Positions 8,398 to 18,482 of a DNA stretch of 33,833 nucleotides are shown here, piece by piece. The stretch comes from an uncultured Flavobacteriales bacterium (GTDB lineage: Bacteria; Bacteroidota; Bacteroidia; Flavobacteriales_D; CALLUQ01), in assembly GCA_938010565.1 (NCBI GenBank), contig CALLUQ010000065.1, forward strand, positions 1 to 33,833, read 5' to 3'. A model generated the notes under the pieces. It ran no database searches, was not told the DNA's origin, and saw only the letters and a program-made list of their open reading frames with translations. The translations under genes were made by a program, and so were the position numbers. Position 1 is the first letter of the stretch. Each line of letters starts with the position of its first letter.

Positions 8398-11300
8398 TTA
8401 CTTGAGAATCACAAGTTTTTCAAACTCCTCGGCTTTACTGCCGTCTTCTGCCAGCACTTTAACGCGGTACACATATACCCCACGGCCCAGGTTGTCACCA
8501 AATTCGTCCCGGCCATCCCAGGCAATGGGGCTTACTTTAAACCCATCTGTTCTGATGGTTTGATGAATGGATTTCACCACTTTGCCCGAAACGGTAAAAA
8601 CATCGATCTCCACATCCAAAAATTCACAAACCTGGTTGTGTTCAAAATAAAAGGCAGTATTCGTGGTAAAAGGATTCGGGTAATTCAAAACATGGGCAAG
8701 GGTGAGGTTTTCGGAATCTTTTACCACAAAGTCGATGCTGGCTTCCGAAGAGTTGTTGTACACATCCCAAACCTTGATTTTCAGGTTGTGGTTGCCTTCG
8801 CTCAACGAACCGAATTTATAACGTATCTGACCACTCTGGTAGCTATCGAGGTCGGATTCGTAAAACTCGTTCAGCACAATAGACCGATCGGTTTTTCCAT
8901 CCAGTATTGCGATAATATCGTGGCCAATTCCATTGCCAAGCATATTGATCCCGTTTTGGTCAAATACTTTTGCAAAAAGGGTGGGGGTTTCATTGGTGAT
9001 GCCGCCATCCGTAAAGTTTTCGTTGTTCATGTACAACTCGATATCCGGTCCTTGTTGGTCATCTTTTATGGTATCGGCAGAGCCTCCTACAATGAACTGT
9101 GAATTGTAGCCATGTGCATCGGATACGGCATTTTCGGCATAATAACTGATTCGCCCGGGGCCAAATTGATAGGAGATGTCTTTCGGTACCATGAAAGTAA
9201 AACTGAAATCGCCCTTCACTACCGAAACTTTTCCTTTGTAGATCACATTTTTGAACATGTTGAAATTCATTTCGCCGGATCCTGAATTTTGGCCCAATGT
9301 TGTCAATGTTGAAGGTTTGTCGTGAACAGTGGGATAAAGTACGCCATTAAATCCGTTCATTTTATCCCCGTTTTTATCGGCAATAAAACCTTGCACCGTA
9401 ACGGATGAAAGGGCTTTCAGGGTATCTTGAACCGCACCAACCGCCTGGCCGTTGATCGTAGTGGTTACCACATCGTACCAGGGGTACGCCAGCTGCGTGG
9501 CCGGATCGCCAAGAAGGCTGAAATTTCGCCTGTTGCTTCCGGTTGAAGCCACACCGATCTTGGTTAACCGGTTGATATCTCCCAGGCGCTGTCGGGTACC
9601 GCCGGGTTCCAGAAAACAATATTCGTAAAACTTGTTATTAAGGGCAAAGTTAGGCGAGGAAAATACCAGGCGGGTAGTGGTCATAAGGGCGATCGCTCCT
9701 CCGTCTTTATTGAGCAAAACATATTCTCCGGCAGCGGTTCTGCCGGGATCATCAAAACGGCTGAACTCACAAGTTGCCGTAAGAAACAAAGGCAGGCTCC
9801 GAATGTTGGACCAGTTTTGTATAACGGGCACACTCAAAATGCGTTCATGAGCCCAGCCTACTTCGCCGCCATGGCCAATATAATTTAGAATGAGTACGCC
9901 TTGTTCCACTCGTTTGTTGAGCAATTCGGCCACTTGCGGGTAGCGCTCTCCGCCCGGAGTTGCTTCTTGTTTATAGGCATCGAGATACATTTTCTCGATC
10001 AGAAATTCAGGATTGGTTGAAGTGATATCCTGGCTGTGTGCTTCCGCATCTCCCACATGGGTATTGTTGTCTTCATCATCGGCCACAATGGTAACCCGGT
10101 TCCGCCAGTCGCCAAAGGCGGTCAGGCTTTCACTGGCATCGCAAACGGTTCCGTCCGGATTTAGGGTAGTTCCGGTTCGATCGTAACCCATAATTTTATC
10201 CACTACGCCTTGTGCGTCTTCTGCTTTGCTCACCGGCAAACGACCTATTCCAATGTCTAGCAAATCGACGGTTGAAGCCGATTCTGTCGGATCTAAAAAT
10301 CCGAAATAATCGTCCGACACATAGGAAAAGAGTACCGACCAGGAATTAGGAGACTGATAGGTAGGAATAAATGCGGTATTTCCGAAAATGCGGTTTTTAT
10401 TATCATAGCTGCCATCTCCTACCAAAAGCAGGTATTTCGGAAGCTGGGCAGGATCGGTGCCGGCACGGTTATACAGCATGCGCATCAGATCCTTTATGGC
10501 GGTGATGTCGGCCATACCGCTGGAAAATTCGTTGTACACCTGATCTGTGGTAACCACTTCGACGGCATGGCCCTGATTTCTCCGGTGTACGGCCAATGCG
10601 TTGGTGGCTGCCAAAAAAGCGGGATGTGTTACCATTACATAATCTACCCCATGAAAGGCATGTAAATTCTGGTTGGCCACCACCCCTGAAAAAACAGGCT
10701 GGCGGTAGCTCGCTGCGGTAAAGGCAAAAAATTCGCGAAGACTGTCGGACTCCAGGCGAAAAGTTTTAGCATTGCCGTTATCGGTGGTTACCATGCGATG
10801 CACATCGGTAGGATCGGTGATTTCCCAAACCTCCAGAACGGAAGAAGCATCGGAAATGGTGTATTCGGCTACTTCTCCGATACCGATGCTGTTGATATCA
10901 CGAAACGTAACATCGGTTTGGTCGGCAAAACGCAAGTTGCGGCGTGCCAGTACTTCGATGTAGTTGAGCCAGCCTACGGAAGTACCCGAATGGTACTGGA
11001 ACGTTAAACCTACATTTATCACATTGCTGTTGGGTAGGAACGTATGCACCAGGCTTCCGGGCCTGGCCGCATCGGCAGTATATCCTGTTCCTACGCCGGA
11101 AATGGAAAGGCTTGCCGTGGCAGGTGTTCCGTTCACATTCAGATCAAAACTACTGGAAAGGGAAGATCCTATGGTTTTTGCCGCAAGGTTCGTTTTCACC
11201 GTTACGGTACTAGTTTGATCGAGTTCGGGAAATATGAAATTAAAACTGTGACGATCCGTTAGGTTGGAAAATTCTTCTCCAAACCACACCCGCCCCGATT

Positions 11301-12342
11301 TGATCAAATTGCGGGAGTCGATCTCGTGGTACCGGTAGTCATCAAAAGTGGTCACACTCCGGGTAGCAGGTGCCTGGGCAGATGTTCGGTTGGTGATGCG
11401 CCCGGGCGCATCGCCGGTACCCAATCCTACAAACAGAAAAGCGGTATCAGAGTACAAATGGGTTTGGTGTTCAAACCGCCCTACTCCATTGTTGTAAATC
11501 CATTTATCAGGCCCTTTGGCGTAAAAAAGAAGGTAATCGCCCTGGTCCAGGGTCCCGTCTCCGCCATCCACTACTTGTATGCGGTTTTTTTTTAGATCAT
11601 CGGGGCGGTAAGCCGCATTCGATTCGGGCAACATTCCAAAATGGTTGCCATATATGTTAATATCGTCGGAAGCATATTGGGTAAGATCGATTCCCATTGC
11701 GGTTAAAAAATCGTGATCAAGGCGGTAGATTCCATCCTTTGTGATGCCTATTTTATAAAAAGTACCCTGCGCTAAAACGGAATTTGTAATGCTTTTGGCA
11801 ACGGCATGTGGTGTATAGTTCCGGGCAGTGGGCCGGATGTCGTAATCGAATCCTACCAGCTTTTCGATCTGTCCGTTCGACGGATTTCTGCGCAACGGTA
11901 CAAAAGACAACAAGGCAAAGCTCCGCTTTTGGTGTTGCGATACGACCAACCGAGGTGAAATTTGTTCTGGCAAAGAGGAGACGGCATGCAGTACCGCCTG
12001 CTCTTCTGTGTTGAGCACCTCAAATCGCATATCTTTCAGAATTACTTCTGCTTCGCTTACTTTGGCTCCCATTTTTTGGGTAATGCCCCAAACCGGCCAA
12101 TGGTTGCGTGCCGGATCATTGATCGCATCGGTACAAGTTAAAAACCGAAGGGTCAGATCTTCGGTCAGCTGATGCTTACCGATATCCCATTGTAATGTTT
12201 TTCCGGAAGCCGGAAAAGCGGAAGTTTTGTTTCGGCCCGTTTGTGCCTGACCTTGTGTCTGACCTTGTGCCTGACACGGAGAGATCCATAAAAACACAAA
12301 GCAAAGTATAGGAAAAAGTTTTCCTGAAGTTTCTTTTAACAT
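8398..12342 (-). CDS. porU: Type IX secretion sortase PorU (C25 peptidase)
   Basis: C25 catalytic motifs NYIGHGGEVGWAHE and FLTATCEFSRFDDP; C-terminal NYPNPF...GVYVYRVKV. Start set at MLKETSGKLFPILCFVFLWISPCQAQ (signal peptide), not the ORF-track start. Confidence 0.92.
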   Translation of the reverse strand: MLKETSGKLFPILCFVFLWISPCQAQGQTQGQAQTGRNKTSAFPASGKTLQWDIGKHQLTEDLTLRFLTCTDAINDPARNHWPVWGITQKMGAKVSEAEVILKDMRFEVLNTEEQAVLHAVSSLPEQISPRLVVSQHQKRSFALLSFVPLRRNPSNGQIEKLVGFDYDIRPTARNYTPHAVAKSITNSVLAQGTFYKIGITKDGIYRLDHDFLTAMGIDLTQYASDDINIYGNHFGMLPESNAAYRPDDLKKNRIQVVDGGDGTLDQGDYLLFYAKGPDKWIYNNGVGRFEHQTHLYSDTAFLFVGLGTGDAPGRITNRTSAQAPATRSVTTFDDYRYHEIDSRNLIKSGRVWFGEEFSNLTDRHSFNFIFPELDQTSTVTVKTNLAAKTIGSSLSSSFDLNVNGTPATASLSISGVGTGYTADAARPGSLVHTFLPNSNVINVGLTFQYHSGTSVGWLNYIEVLARRNLRFADQTDVTFRDINSIGIGEVAEYTISDASSVLEVWEITDPTDVHRMVTTDNGNAKTFRLESDSLREFFAFTAASYRQPVFSGVVANQNLHAFHGVDYVMVTHPAFLAATNALAVHRRNQGHAVEVVTTDQVYNEFSSGMADITAIKDLMRMLYNRAGTDPAQLPKYLLLVGDGSYDNKNRIFGNTAFIPTYQSPNSWSVLFSYVSDDYFGFLDPTESASTVDLLDIGIGRLPVSKAEDAQGVVDKIMGYDRTGTTLNPDGTVCDASESLTAFGDWRNRVTIVADDEDNNTHVGDAEAHSQDITSTNPEFLIEKMYLDAYKQEATPGGERYPQVAELLNKRVEQGVLILNYIGHGGEVGWAHERILSVPVIQNWSNIRSLPLFLTATCEFSRFDDPGRTAAGEYVLLNKDGGAIALMTTTRLVFSSPNFALNNKFYEYCFLEPGGTRQRLGDINRLTKIGVASTGSNRRNFSLLGDPATQLAYPWYDVVTTTINGQAVGAVQDTLKALSSVTVQGFIADKNGDKMNGFNGVLYPTVHDKPSTLTTLGQNSGSGEMNFNMFKNVIYKGKVSVVKGDFSFTFMVPKDISYQFGPGRISYYAENAVSDAHGYNSQFIVGGSADTIKDDQQGPDIELYMNNENFTDGGITNETPTLFAKVFDQNGINMLGNGIGHDIIAILDGKTDRSIVLNEFYESDLDSYQSGQIRYKFGSLSEGNHNLKIKVWDVYNNSSEASIDFVVKDSENLTLAHVLNYPNPFTTNTAFYFEHNQVCEFLDVEIDVFTVSGKVVKSIHQTIRTDGFKVSPIAWDGRDEFGDNLGRGVYVYRVKVLAEDGSKAEEFEKLVILK

Positions 12343-12848
12343 ACCTGGTTTATCGGTTCTGGATCCGTACGTATTGCGCTGTATGCAGTACGGTGTATTA
12401 TTCGTGCTGTTTATGAACGACAATGCTTTGGTATTATTGTATGGTCCGGTTGGGTGTTTGAAGCCTTTTGAAAAGTTTTTCGTACTATTGACCTTGCAAA
12501 TCCGGACCTGTAGTTCTTGGCATGCAAAGATACGCAACATTCACTTCAGATATAAAATCCTGTATCTCGGTTTTTCAAACCGGCGGATGGAAATTCGGAT
12601 GCAACTACGAGGTAACAAATGTTAAGCCGGCCAATGTTTCTGCCAGGCTCCAGGCGTTTTTTTGTACCTTGCCAGTGCCTTGTCAACAGAAGCATTTTCG
12701 GTTTCACACAATAAGTTGTTTTTCATTTTAGTTTTATGATTTATAGTGTAGCGAATTTAAATAGCTGTATTATTGCGAAGAATTGGAAGGTAGAACCGCC
12801 TTTTAATAAAAAACGGGAAGACGAAAAAAATTAGCCATTAATCATAAT

Positions 12849-14630
12849 ATGCTGCTTATGAGTGGTAAGTATTGCAATTTGTGGAAACCGATCATGGCAC
12901 TCACCGGTGTGGTGCTTGTAGCGGTATCCTGTAGTTATGAAAAATCCGGCGTTACAGGTTGGGATTATAACAACGAAAAGAACGGTGGGTTTGAGAAAGC
13001 TCCTTTTCAGGAGCAAGAGACCGGACCCGGATTGATCCTCGTTGAAGGGGGGCGTTTTACCATGGGGCGGATCGAGCAAGACGTTACCTACGATTGGAAC
13101 AATGTTCCCCGTACCGTAACGGTTTCTTCGTTCTATCTCGATGAAACGGAAGTGACCAATTTCCACTGGTTGGAATACATCTACTGGGTGAACCGGATTT
13201 ACGGGATCGACTATCCGGAGATCTATAAAAAAGCATTGCCCGATACTTTGGTATGGCGTCAGAAGCTTGCTTTTATGGAGCCTTATGCGGAGTTGTATTT
13301 GCGCCACCCTGCTTACCGCGATTACCCGGTAGTAGGCGTAAACTGGTTACAGGCGAACGACTTTTGTGCTTGGCGTACCGACCGTGTAAACGAAATGATC
13401 CTCGTTCGCGAAGGCCTCTTTTTGTGGAATCCGAACCAGGTAAACGAACCGTTTACTACAGCCTCTTACCTCTCCGGTAAGTACGACCTTGAAAAACGCG
13501 TTGAAGGCGTAAACGATTATCATCCCGATCGTGAATTCCGTAACATTCGTATGGAAGATGGTGTGCTTTTGCCGCGCTACCGCCTTCCAACGGAAGCAGA
13601 ATGGGAATATGCGGCTTATGCACTGATCGGTAATTCTACCGAAGAGTGGATTCAGCAACGTCGCATTTATCCGTGGAACGGCCATTTTGTACGGCGTGGA
13701 CCGGAAACCAAAGAAATGGGCGATATTATGGCCAACTTTGTTCGCGATAAAGGGGATTACATGGGGGTTGCAGGCAAACTGAATGATAACGCAGATATTA
13801 CCGCTCCTGTTTACTCTTACTGGCCAAACGATTTTGGCCTTTACTGTATGGCCGGTAATGTGAGCGAGTGGGTAATGGATGTTTACCGCCCGATATCCAG
13901 CGAAGATGTGGAAGAGTTCCGCCCCTTCCGCGGAAATGTATACAAAACCAAAGTACTGAATTCTGACGGAGCCGTTGAAGACAAATACGATCTTGTGATT
14001 TACGATTTGAACGGGGTAAAAGATTACCTCATTAAATTCCAGAAATCAAAGCAAGGCCGTTCCACTCCTGAAGAAACGCAGTTGATCGACAATTGCCTGC
14101 AGTTAACAGATGAAGCCATTGCGCTTGAAAAGGCAGACAAAAAAGACGATGCCAACACCAAAATTCAAGATGCTGTTGATAACATCAAAGGCACCGACCT
14201 CAGCATTGCTTCGATCCTTCTGAAAGGCATCTCCAACTACGTAGAAACCACTCCGGGAAATTTGCGCTACCGTAATGTAACCGCATCCGAAAACATTGAC
14301 CGTCGCAACTACCGCGAGGCAGACAACATTGATTTTCTGGACGGTGATATCAAATCCTCTATTTATTACGAAAACCCTCAACACGATGGGTTTGCCATGT
14401 ATCAGTCGGGCAGAGAGGGCATTACTGATCCCACCACCCTTATTAACAACCGGGCACGGGTATACAAGGGAGGATCCTGGAAAGACCGTGCATACTGGCT
14501 CAGTCCCGGCGCACGTCGTTTTCTGGATGAACGCCAATCTACCATGACCCTCGGTTTCCGTTGTGCAATGATCCGTGTGGGTAGCCCGGTAGGTTTGGGC
14601 GGTTCCACAGGCTCCCGGAAAAGGAAATGA
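12849..14630 (+). CDS. gldJ: Gliding motility lipoprotein GldJ (SUMF1/FGE fold)
   Basis: Lipoprotein signal VLVAVSC; formylglycine-generating-enzyme-like GGRFTMG..., RLPTEAEWEYAAYA, MAGNVSEWVMD, KGGSWKDRAYWL. Next to murF and porUV. Alternative start at 12858. Confidence 0.88.
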   Translation: MLLMSGKYCNLWKPIMALTGVVLVAVSCSYEKSGVTGWDYNNEKNGGFEKAPFQEQETGPGLILVEGGRFTMGRIEQDVTYDWNNVPRTVTVSSFYLDETEVTNFHWLEYIYWVNRIYGIDYPEIYKKALPDTLVWRQKLAFMEPYAELYLRHPAYRDYPVVGVNWLQANDFCAWRTDRVNEMILVREGLFLWNPNQVNEPFTTASYLSGKYDLEKRVEGVNDYHPDREFRNIRMEDGVLLPRYRLPTEAEWEYAAYALIGNSTEEWIQQRRIYPWNGHFVRRGPETKEMGDIMANFVRDKGDYMGVAGKLNDNADITAPVYSYWPNDFGLYCMAGNVSEWVMDVYRPISSEDVEEFRPFRGNVYKTKVLNSDGAVEDKYDLVIYDLNGVKDYLIKFQKSKQGRSTPEETQLIDNCLQLTDEAIALEKADKKDDANTKIQDAVDNIKGTDLSIASILLKGISNYVETTPGNLRYRNVTASENIDRRNYREADNIDFLDGDIKSSIYYENPQHDGFAMYQSGREGITDPTTLINNRARVYKGGSWKDRAYWLSPGARRFLDERQSTMTLGFRCAMIRVGSPVGLGGSTGSRKRK

Positions 14631-14650
14631 TAAAATTTATACTGATATTG

Positions 14651-14685
14651 TCCCGTTCCGACACGAGTCCGAACGGGATTTTTTT
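14651..14685 (+). terminator. Intrinsic terminator after gldJ
   Basis: TCCCGTTCcGAC-ACGA-GTCcGAACGGGA followed by TTTTTTT; ends 3 bp before the murF ATG. Confidence 0.75.
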
Positions 14686-14688
14686 GTT

Positions 14689-15975
14689 ATGATTTCCATC
14701 GAAAACCTGTACGAATGCTATAAAATGCATCCGGTGATCAGCACCGATACCCGCACCATCTCTGCCGGATGTCTTTTTTTCGCCCTGAAAGGCACCCGTT
14801 TCAATGGGAACGAATTTGCGATCCGGGCGTTGGAAAAAGGAGCAGCTTATGCCATTGTGGATGAGGAAGCTTATGCCACAAACGACCGCTGTTTATTATT
14901 TCCCGATGCTTTGAAAGCGCTGCAGGAACTTGCGGCTTACCATCGGCAACAACTCACCATTCCCATTATCGGAATTACCGGCAGTAACGGAAAAACCACT
15001 ACCAAAGAGTTGATGCATGCGGTATTGAACAGCCATTACAAAGCCTGTACTACCAAAGGAAACCTCAACAACCATATCGGAGTTCCGCTTACCCTACTGG
15101 CCATAGACCGCAGTTGCGAAATTGCAGTGGTAGAGATGGGGGCGAATTGCCTTGGTGAAATTGCGGAGCTTTGCCGGATTGCCGACCCGGATCATGGCAT
15201 CATCACCAACATTGGCAAAGCACACGTTGAAGGCTTTGGGAGCTACGAAGGAGTTATCCGCACCAAAAAAGAATTGTACGATCATTTGAGAAAAAAAGAT
15301 GGCAAAGCCATCATCAATACGGGCAACGACTTGTTGGCGGGTATGGCATGGGAACTGGACCTGATCTCTTACGGCATTGAAACGGATGCCTCCGTAAAAG
15401 GCCGGGTGCGCACCCTTACCCCTTTTCTGGCTTTTGAATGGGAAACCGACGGGCATGAAATTTCGGAGGTACAGTCTAATATGATTGGTGCATACAACCT
15501 CGAAAACTTGCTTGCTGCGATCACTACGGGTCTTTACTTCGGCATTCCGGCAGAAAAGATCAATGCGGCCATCGCTGCTTATGTGCCGGAAAACAACCGA
15601 TCGCAAATGAAAAGAACGGCAAACAATACCCTGATCATGGATGCATACAATGCCAACCCTACCAGCATGGAAGCGGCTATCTGCAACTTCCACAGCATAG
15701 AGGCCGAACGCAAATTTTTTCTTTTGGGAGATATGCTGGAACTGGGTCGTGAAAGCAAACCCGAACACCAGCGCATGGTTGACCTTCTGGTGTCACTTCA
15801 TTTGGAAGGCATTCTGGTAGGAAGGGAATTCAAAGCGATCAAAACTCTTTTTCCCACCTATAACACTACGGAAGAAGCCTTGGAATACCTGCGGGATCAT
15901 CCCTTAAAGGATGCCCTTATTCTCATCAAAGGATCAAGAGGGATACAGCTTGAAAAAGCCGTACCGTTCCTCTGA
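14689..15975 (+). CDS. murF: UDP-N-acetylmuramoyl-tripeptide--D-alanyl-D-alanine ligase
   Basis: STDTRTISAGCLFFALKG, GITGSNGKTTTKELM, NNHIGVPLTLL, MDAYNANPTSMEAAI. Confidence 0.95.
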   Translation: MISIENLYECYKMHPVISTDTRTISAGCLFFALKGTRFNGNEFAIRALEKGAAYAIVDEEAYATNDRCLLFPDALKALQELAAYHRQQLTIPIIGITGSNGKTTTKELMHAVLNSHYKACTTKGNLNNHIGVPLTLLAIDRSCEIAVVEMGANCLGEIAELCRIADPDHGIITNIGKAHVEGFGSYEGVIRTKKELYDHLRKKDGKAIINTGNDLLAGMAWELDLISYGIETDASVKGRVRTLTPFLAFEWETDGHEISEVQSNMIGAYNLENLLAAITTGLYFGIPAEKINAAIAAYVPENNRSQMKRTANNTLIMDAYNANPTSMEAAICNFHSIEAERKFFLLGDMLELGRESKPEHQRMVDLLVSLHLEGILVGREFKAIKTLFPTYNTTEEALEYLRDHPLKDALILIKGSRGIQLEKAVPFL

Positions 15976-16009
15976 TGTCGGAAAGATTGGGAAAGTATTG
16001 GCCAACTCG

Positions 16010-17152
16010 TTAATCCCGAAGCAATCCACGGGAGATCACCATTTTCTGTACTTCGGAGGTGCCTTCGTAGATCTGAGTGATTTTTGCATCACGCATCAAA
16101 CGTTCCACATGGTATTCCTTTACAAACCCATACCCTCCGTGTACCTGAACAGCCTCTACGGTAATCCGCATTGCGGCAGAAGAAGCAAACAGTTTGGCCA
16201 TTGAGCCCTCCTGATCGTAATTTTTGCCTGCATCTTTCAAATAAGCCGCCTGGAGGCAAAGCAACCGGGCCGCCTCTATTTCGGTAGCCATATCGGCCAG
16301 TTTGAAAGCAATGGCCTGATGCCTTGAAATGGGTTTGCCAAATGCTTCCCGTTCTTTTGAGTAGGCAATGGCCAATTCCATCGCACCCGAAGCAATTCCG
16401 AGTGCCTGAGAAGCAATGCCAATACGGCCTCCCGACAAGGTTTTCATGGCAAAAGTGAATCCAAAACCATCTTCGCCAATGCGGTTACTCACCGGTACTT
16501 TTACATCCTGGAACATCAACGTATGGGTATCGGATCCGCGAATGCCCAACTTGTTCTCTTTTGCTCCGACAATAAACCCTTCCTGTCCTTTTTCGACGAT
16601 GAACGCACTGATGCCTTTGTGGCCTTTTTCAGGATCGGTTTGAGCGATCACTAGGTATACGGATGCCGTACTTCCGTTGGTGATCCAGTTTTTGGTTCCG
16701 TTCAGGATATAATGGTCGCCTTTTCTTACGGCAAGGGTACGTTGAGAAGTGGCATCCGAACCGGCTTCCGGCTCAGACAAACAAAATGCTCCGATGATCT
16801 CACCGGTAGAAAGACGGGTCAGGTATTTTTGTTTTTGCTCTTCGGTACCATAGGCTTCAAGCCCCCAGCAAACCAAAGAATTGTTCACCGACATGACCAC
16901 CGATGCAGAAGCATCCACTTTGGAGATCTCTTCCATTGCCAATACGTAGGAAACCGCATCCATGCCCCCTCCTCCGTATTTCGGGTCCACCATCATTCCA
17001 AGAAATCCCAACTCGCCGAGCTGCCTGATCTCTTCTGTCGGAAAAAGCTGCTTCTCATCTCTTTCAATCACACCGGGAAGGAGTACGTTTTGTGCAAAAT
17101 CCCGTGCAGCATCACGCACTGCCGATTGTTCTTCTGTCAGTTCAAAATCCAT
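16010..17152 (-). CDS. Acyl-CoA dehydrogenase
   Basis: CLSEPEAGSDATSQRT, NGTKNWITNG, YSKEREAFGKPISRHQAIAFKLADM, GGYGFVKEYHVERLMRDAKITQIYEGTSEVQ. Confidence 0.95.
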   Translation of the reverse strand: MDFELTEEQSAVRDAARDFAQNVLLPGVIERDEKQLFPTEEIRQLGELGFLGMMVDPKYGGGGMDAVSYVLAMEEISKVDASASVVMSVNNSLVCWGLEAYGTEEQKQKYLTRLSTGEIIGAFCLSEPEAGSDATSQRTLAVRKGDHYILNGTKNWITNGSTASVYLVIAQTDPEKGHKGISAFIVEKGQEGFIVGAKENKLGIRGSDTHTLMFQDVKVPVSNRIGEDGFGFTFAMKTLSGGRIGIASQALGIASGAMELAIAYSKEREAFGKPISRHQAIAFKLADMATEIEAARLLCLQAAYLKDAGKNYDQEGSMAKLFASSAAMRITVEAVQVHGGYGFVKEYHVERLMRDAKITQIYEGTSEVQKMVISRGLLRD

Positions 17153-17276
17153 AGATTATCATTATCGCGGATCCGGATACATTCCGAAATCACACATATT
17201 TCTTCTCCGAAAGGGCGCAAATTTAGCGTTTTAAATTAATTTTGCCAATTGCCCTAAGCCCATAACAATACTTCTT

Positions 17277-18335
17277 ATGAAAACGACTTACTCTGCTATT
17301 GGTTTAATGTCGGGTACTTCTCTGGATGGTCTTGACCTTGCATATTGTCGTTTCACGCTGGAAAATTTCCGGTGGCAGTACCACATTGAAGCAGCCGAAA
17401 CACTCCCTTATCCGGAAAAATGGAGATCTCGGCTCGATGGGGCCTGGCGATTAAGCGGCCCGGAACTGATGCAGCTGCATGTTGAATACGGGCATTACAT
17501 AGGGCAAAAAACCGTTCATTTTATCCAGAAATACCGCCTCAGTCCTAACTTGGTTGCCTCTCACGGACATACTGCCTTTCACCAGCCCGAACGCGGCTTT
17601 ACGTTGCAGGTGGGGGAAGGTGCCGCCATTGCATCCTACCTCGATTGTCCGCTCATCAGCGATTTTCGTTCTATGGATGTGGCCCTGGGTGGCCAGGGTG
17701 CCCCTTTGGTGCCTGTTGGCGATGCGCTCTTGTTTCCCGATTATGCCTATTGCCTCAACCTGGGCGGAATTGCCAACATCAGCTACCCTGAAAGAGAAAT
17801 TCGGGTGGCCTATGACATTTGCCCGGTAAACATGGCACTGGATCACCTGGCTGATGAAGCCGGAAAAGCATACGATGAAAATGGTGCCATTGCAGCGGGT
17901 GGTCGTCTGGATCCGGAGTTGCTTCAACGCTTAAACGCCATTGCGTTTTACCGCGATCTACCTCCCAAATCATTGGGAAAAGAGTGGTTTGAGCGCACTT
18001 TTCTTCCGGTGATGCGGGAGTTTTCGGAACTTCCTCTGGCCGACAGAATGCAAACCGCTGTGGAGCATGCAGCCATGATGATTGCCAGGGCATGTAAACG
18101 ACCGGGTAAATTATTGCTTACCGGCGGTGGTGCATTCAATGAACAACTGGTGAACCGTATTAAAACCCATTCCGTTGCAACAGTGATCGTACCCGATGCC
18201 CAACTGATCGCTTTTAAAGAAGCACTGATCTTTGCTTTTCTCGGCGTGCTTCGCCTCCGAAAAGAAACCAACTGCCTTGCCTCCGTAACCGGAGCATCTG
18301 CCGATCATATCGGCGGAGCCATATACTTTCGGTAG
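17277..18335 (+). CDS. anmK: Anhydro-N-acetylmuramic acid kinase
   Basis: GLMSGTSLDGLDLAYC, SHGHTAFHQP, LNLGGIANIS, LLTGGGAFNEQLV. Confidence 0.93.
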   Translation: MKTTYSAIGLMSGTSLDGLDLAYCRFTLENFRWQYHIEAAETLPYPEKWRSRLDGAWRLSGPELMQLHVEYGHYIGQKTVHFIQKYRLSPNLVASHGHTAFHQPERGFTLQVGEGAAIASYLDCPLISDFRSMDVALGGQGAPLVPVGDALLFPDYAYCLNLGGIANISYPEREIRVAYDICPVNMALDHLADEAGKAYDENGAIAAGGRLDPELLQRLNAIAFYRDLPPKSLGKEWFERTFLPVMREFSELPLADRMQTAVEHAAMMIARACKRPGKLLLTGGGAFNEQLVNRIKTHSVATVIVPDAQLIAFKEALIFAFLGVLRLRKETNCLASVTGASADHIGGAIYFR

Positions 18336-18426
18336 GCCAACTGAATGCTTGTTTACAGCCTTTAAGAAGTTTTTTCGAACCTTCCGGAAAACCATAAACG
18401 ATCCGGTTCCGGTCTTTTGCTTCACC

Positions 18427-18457
18427 TTTGTTTTATTGCATTGTTTTGTTAATTTTG
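18427..18457 (+). promoter_or_regulatory. Bacteroidota-type sigma promoter TTTG-N19-TAATTTTG
   Basis: TTTG 18427-18430 and TAATTTTG 18450-18457 with exact 19-nt spacing, upstream of the dehydrogenase. Confidence 0.65.
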
Positions 18458-18482
18458 CGGCCCATAAATGAAGCCGTTTTAC

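Noticed and set aside
8389-9102. 237-aa plus-strand ORF
   Set aside because: Antisense to the porU 3' end; no recognisable domain.
12568-12582. Short hairpin CGGTTT-TTC-AAACCG upstream of gldJ
   Set aside because: Only a 6-bp stem with no T tract; likely chance in an AT-rich intergenic region.
15094-15768. 224-aa minus-strand ORF
   Set aside because: Antisense to murF, which has full family motifs.
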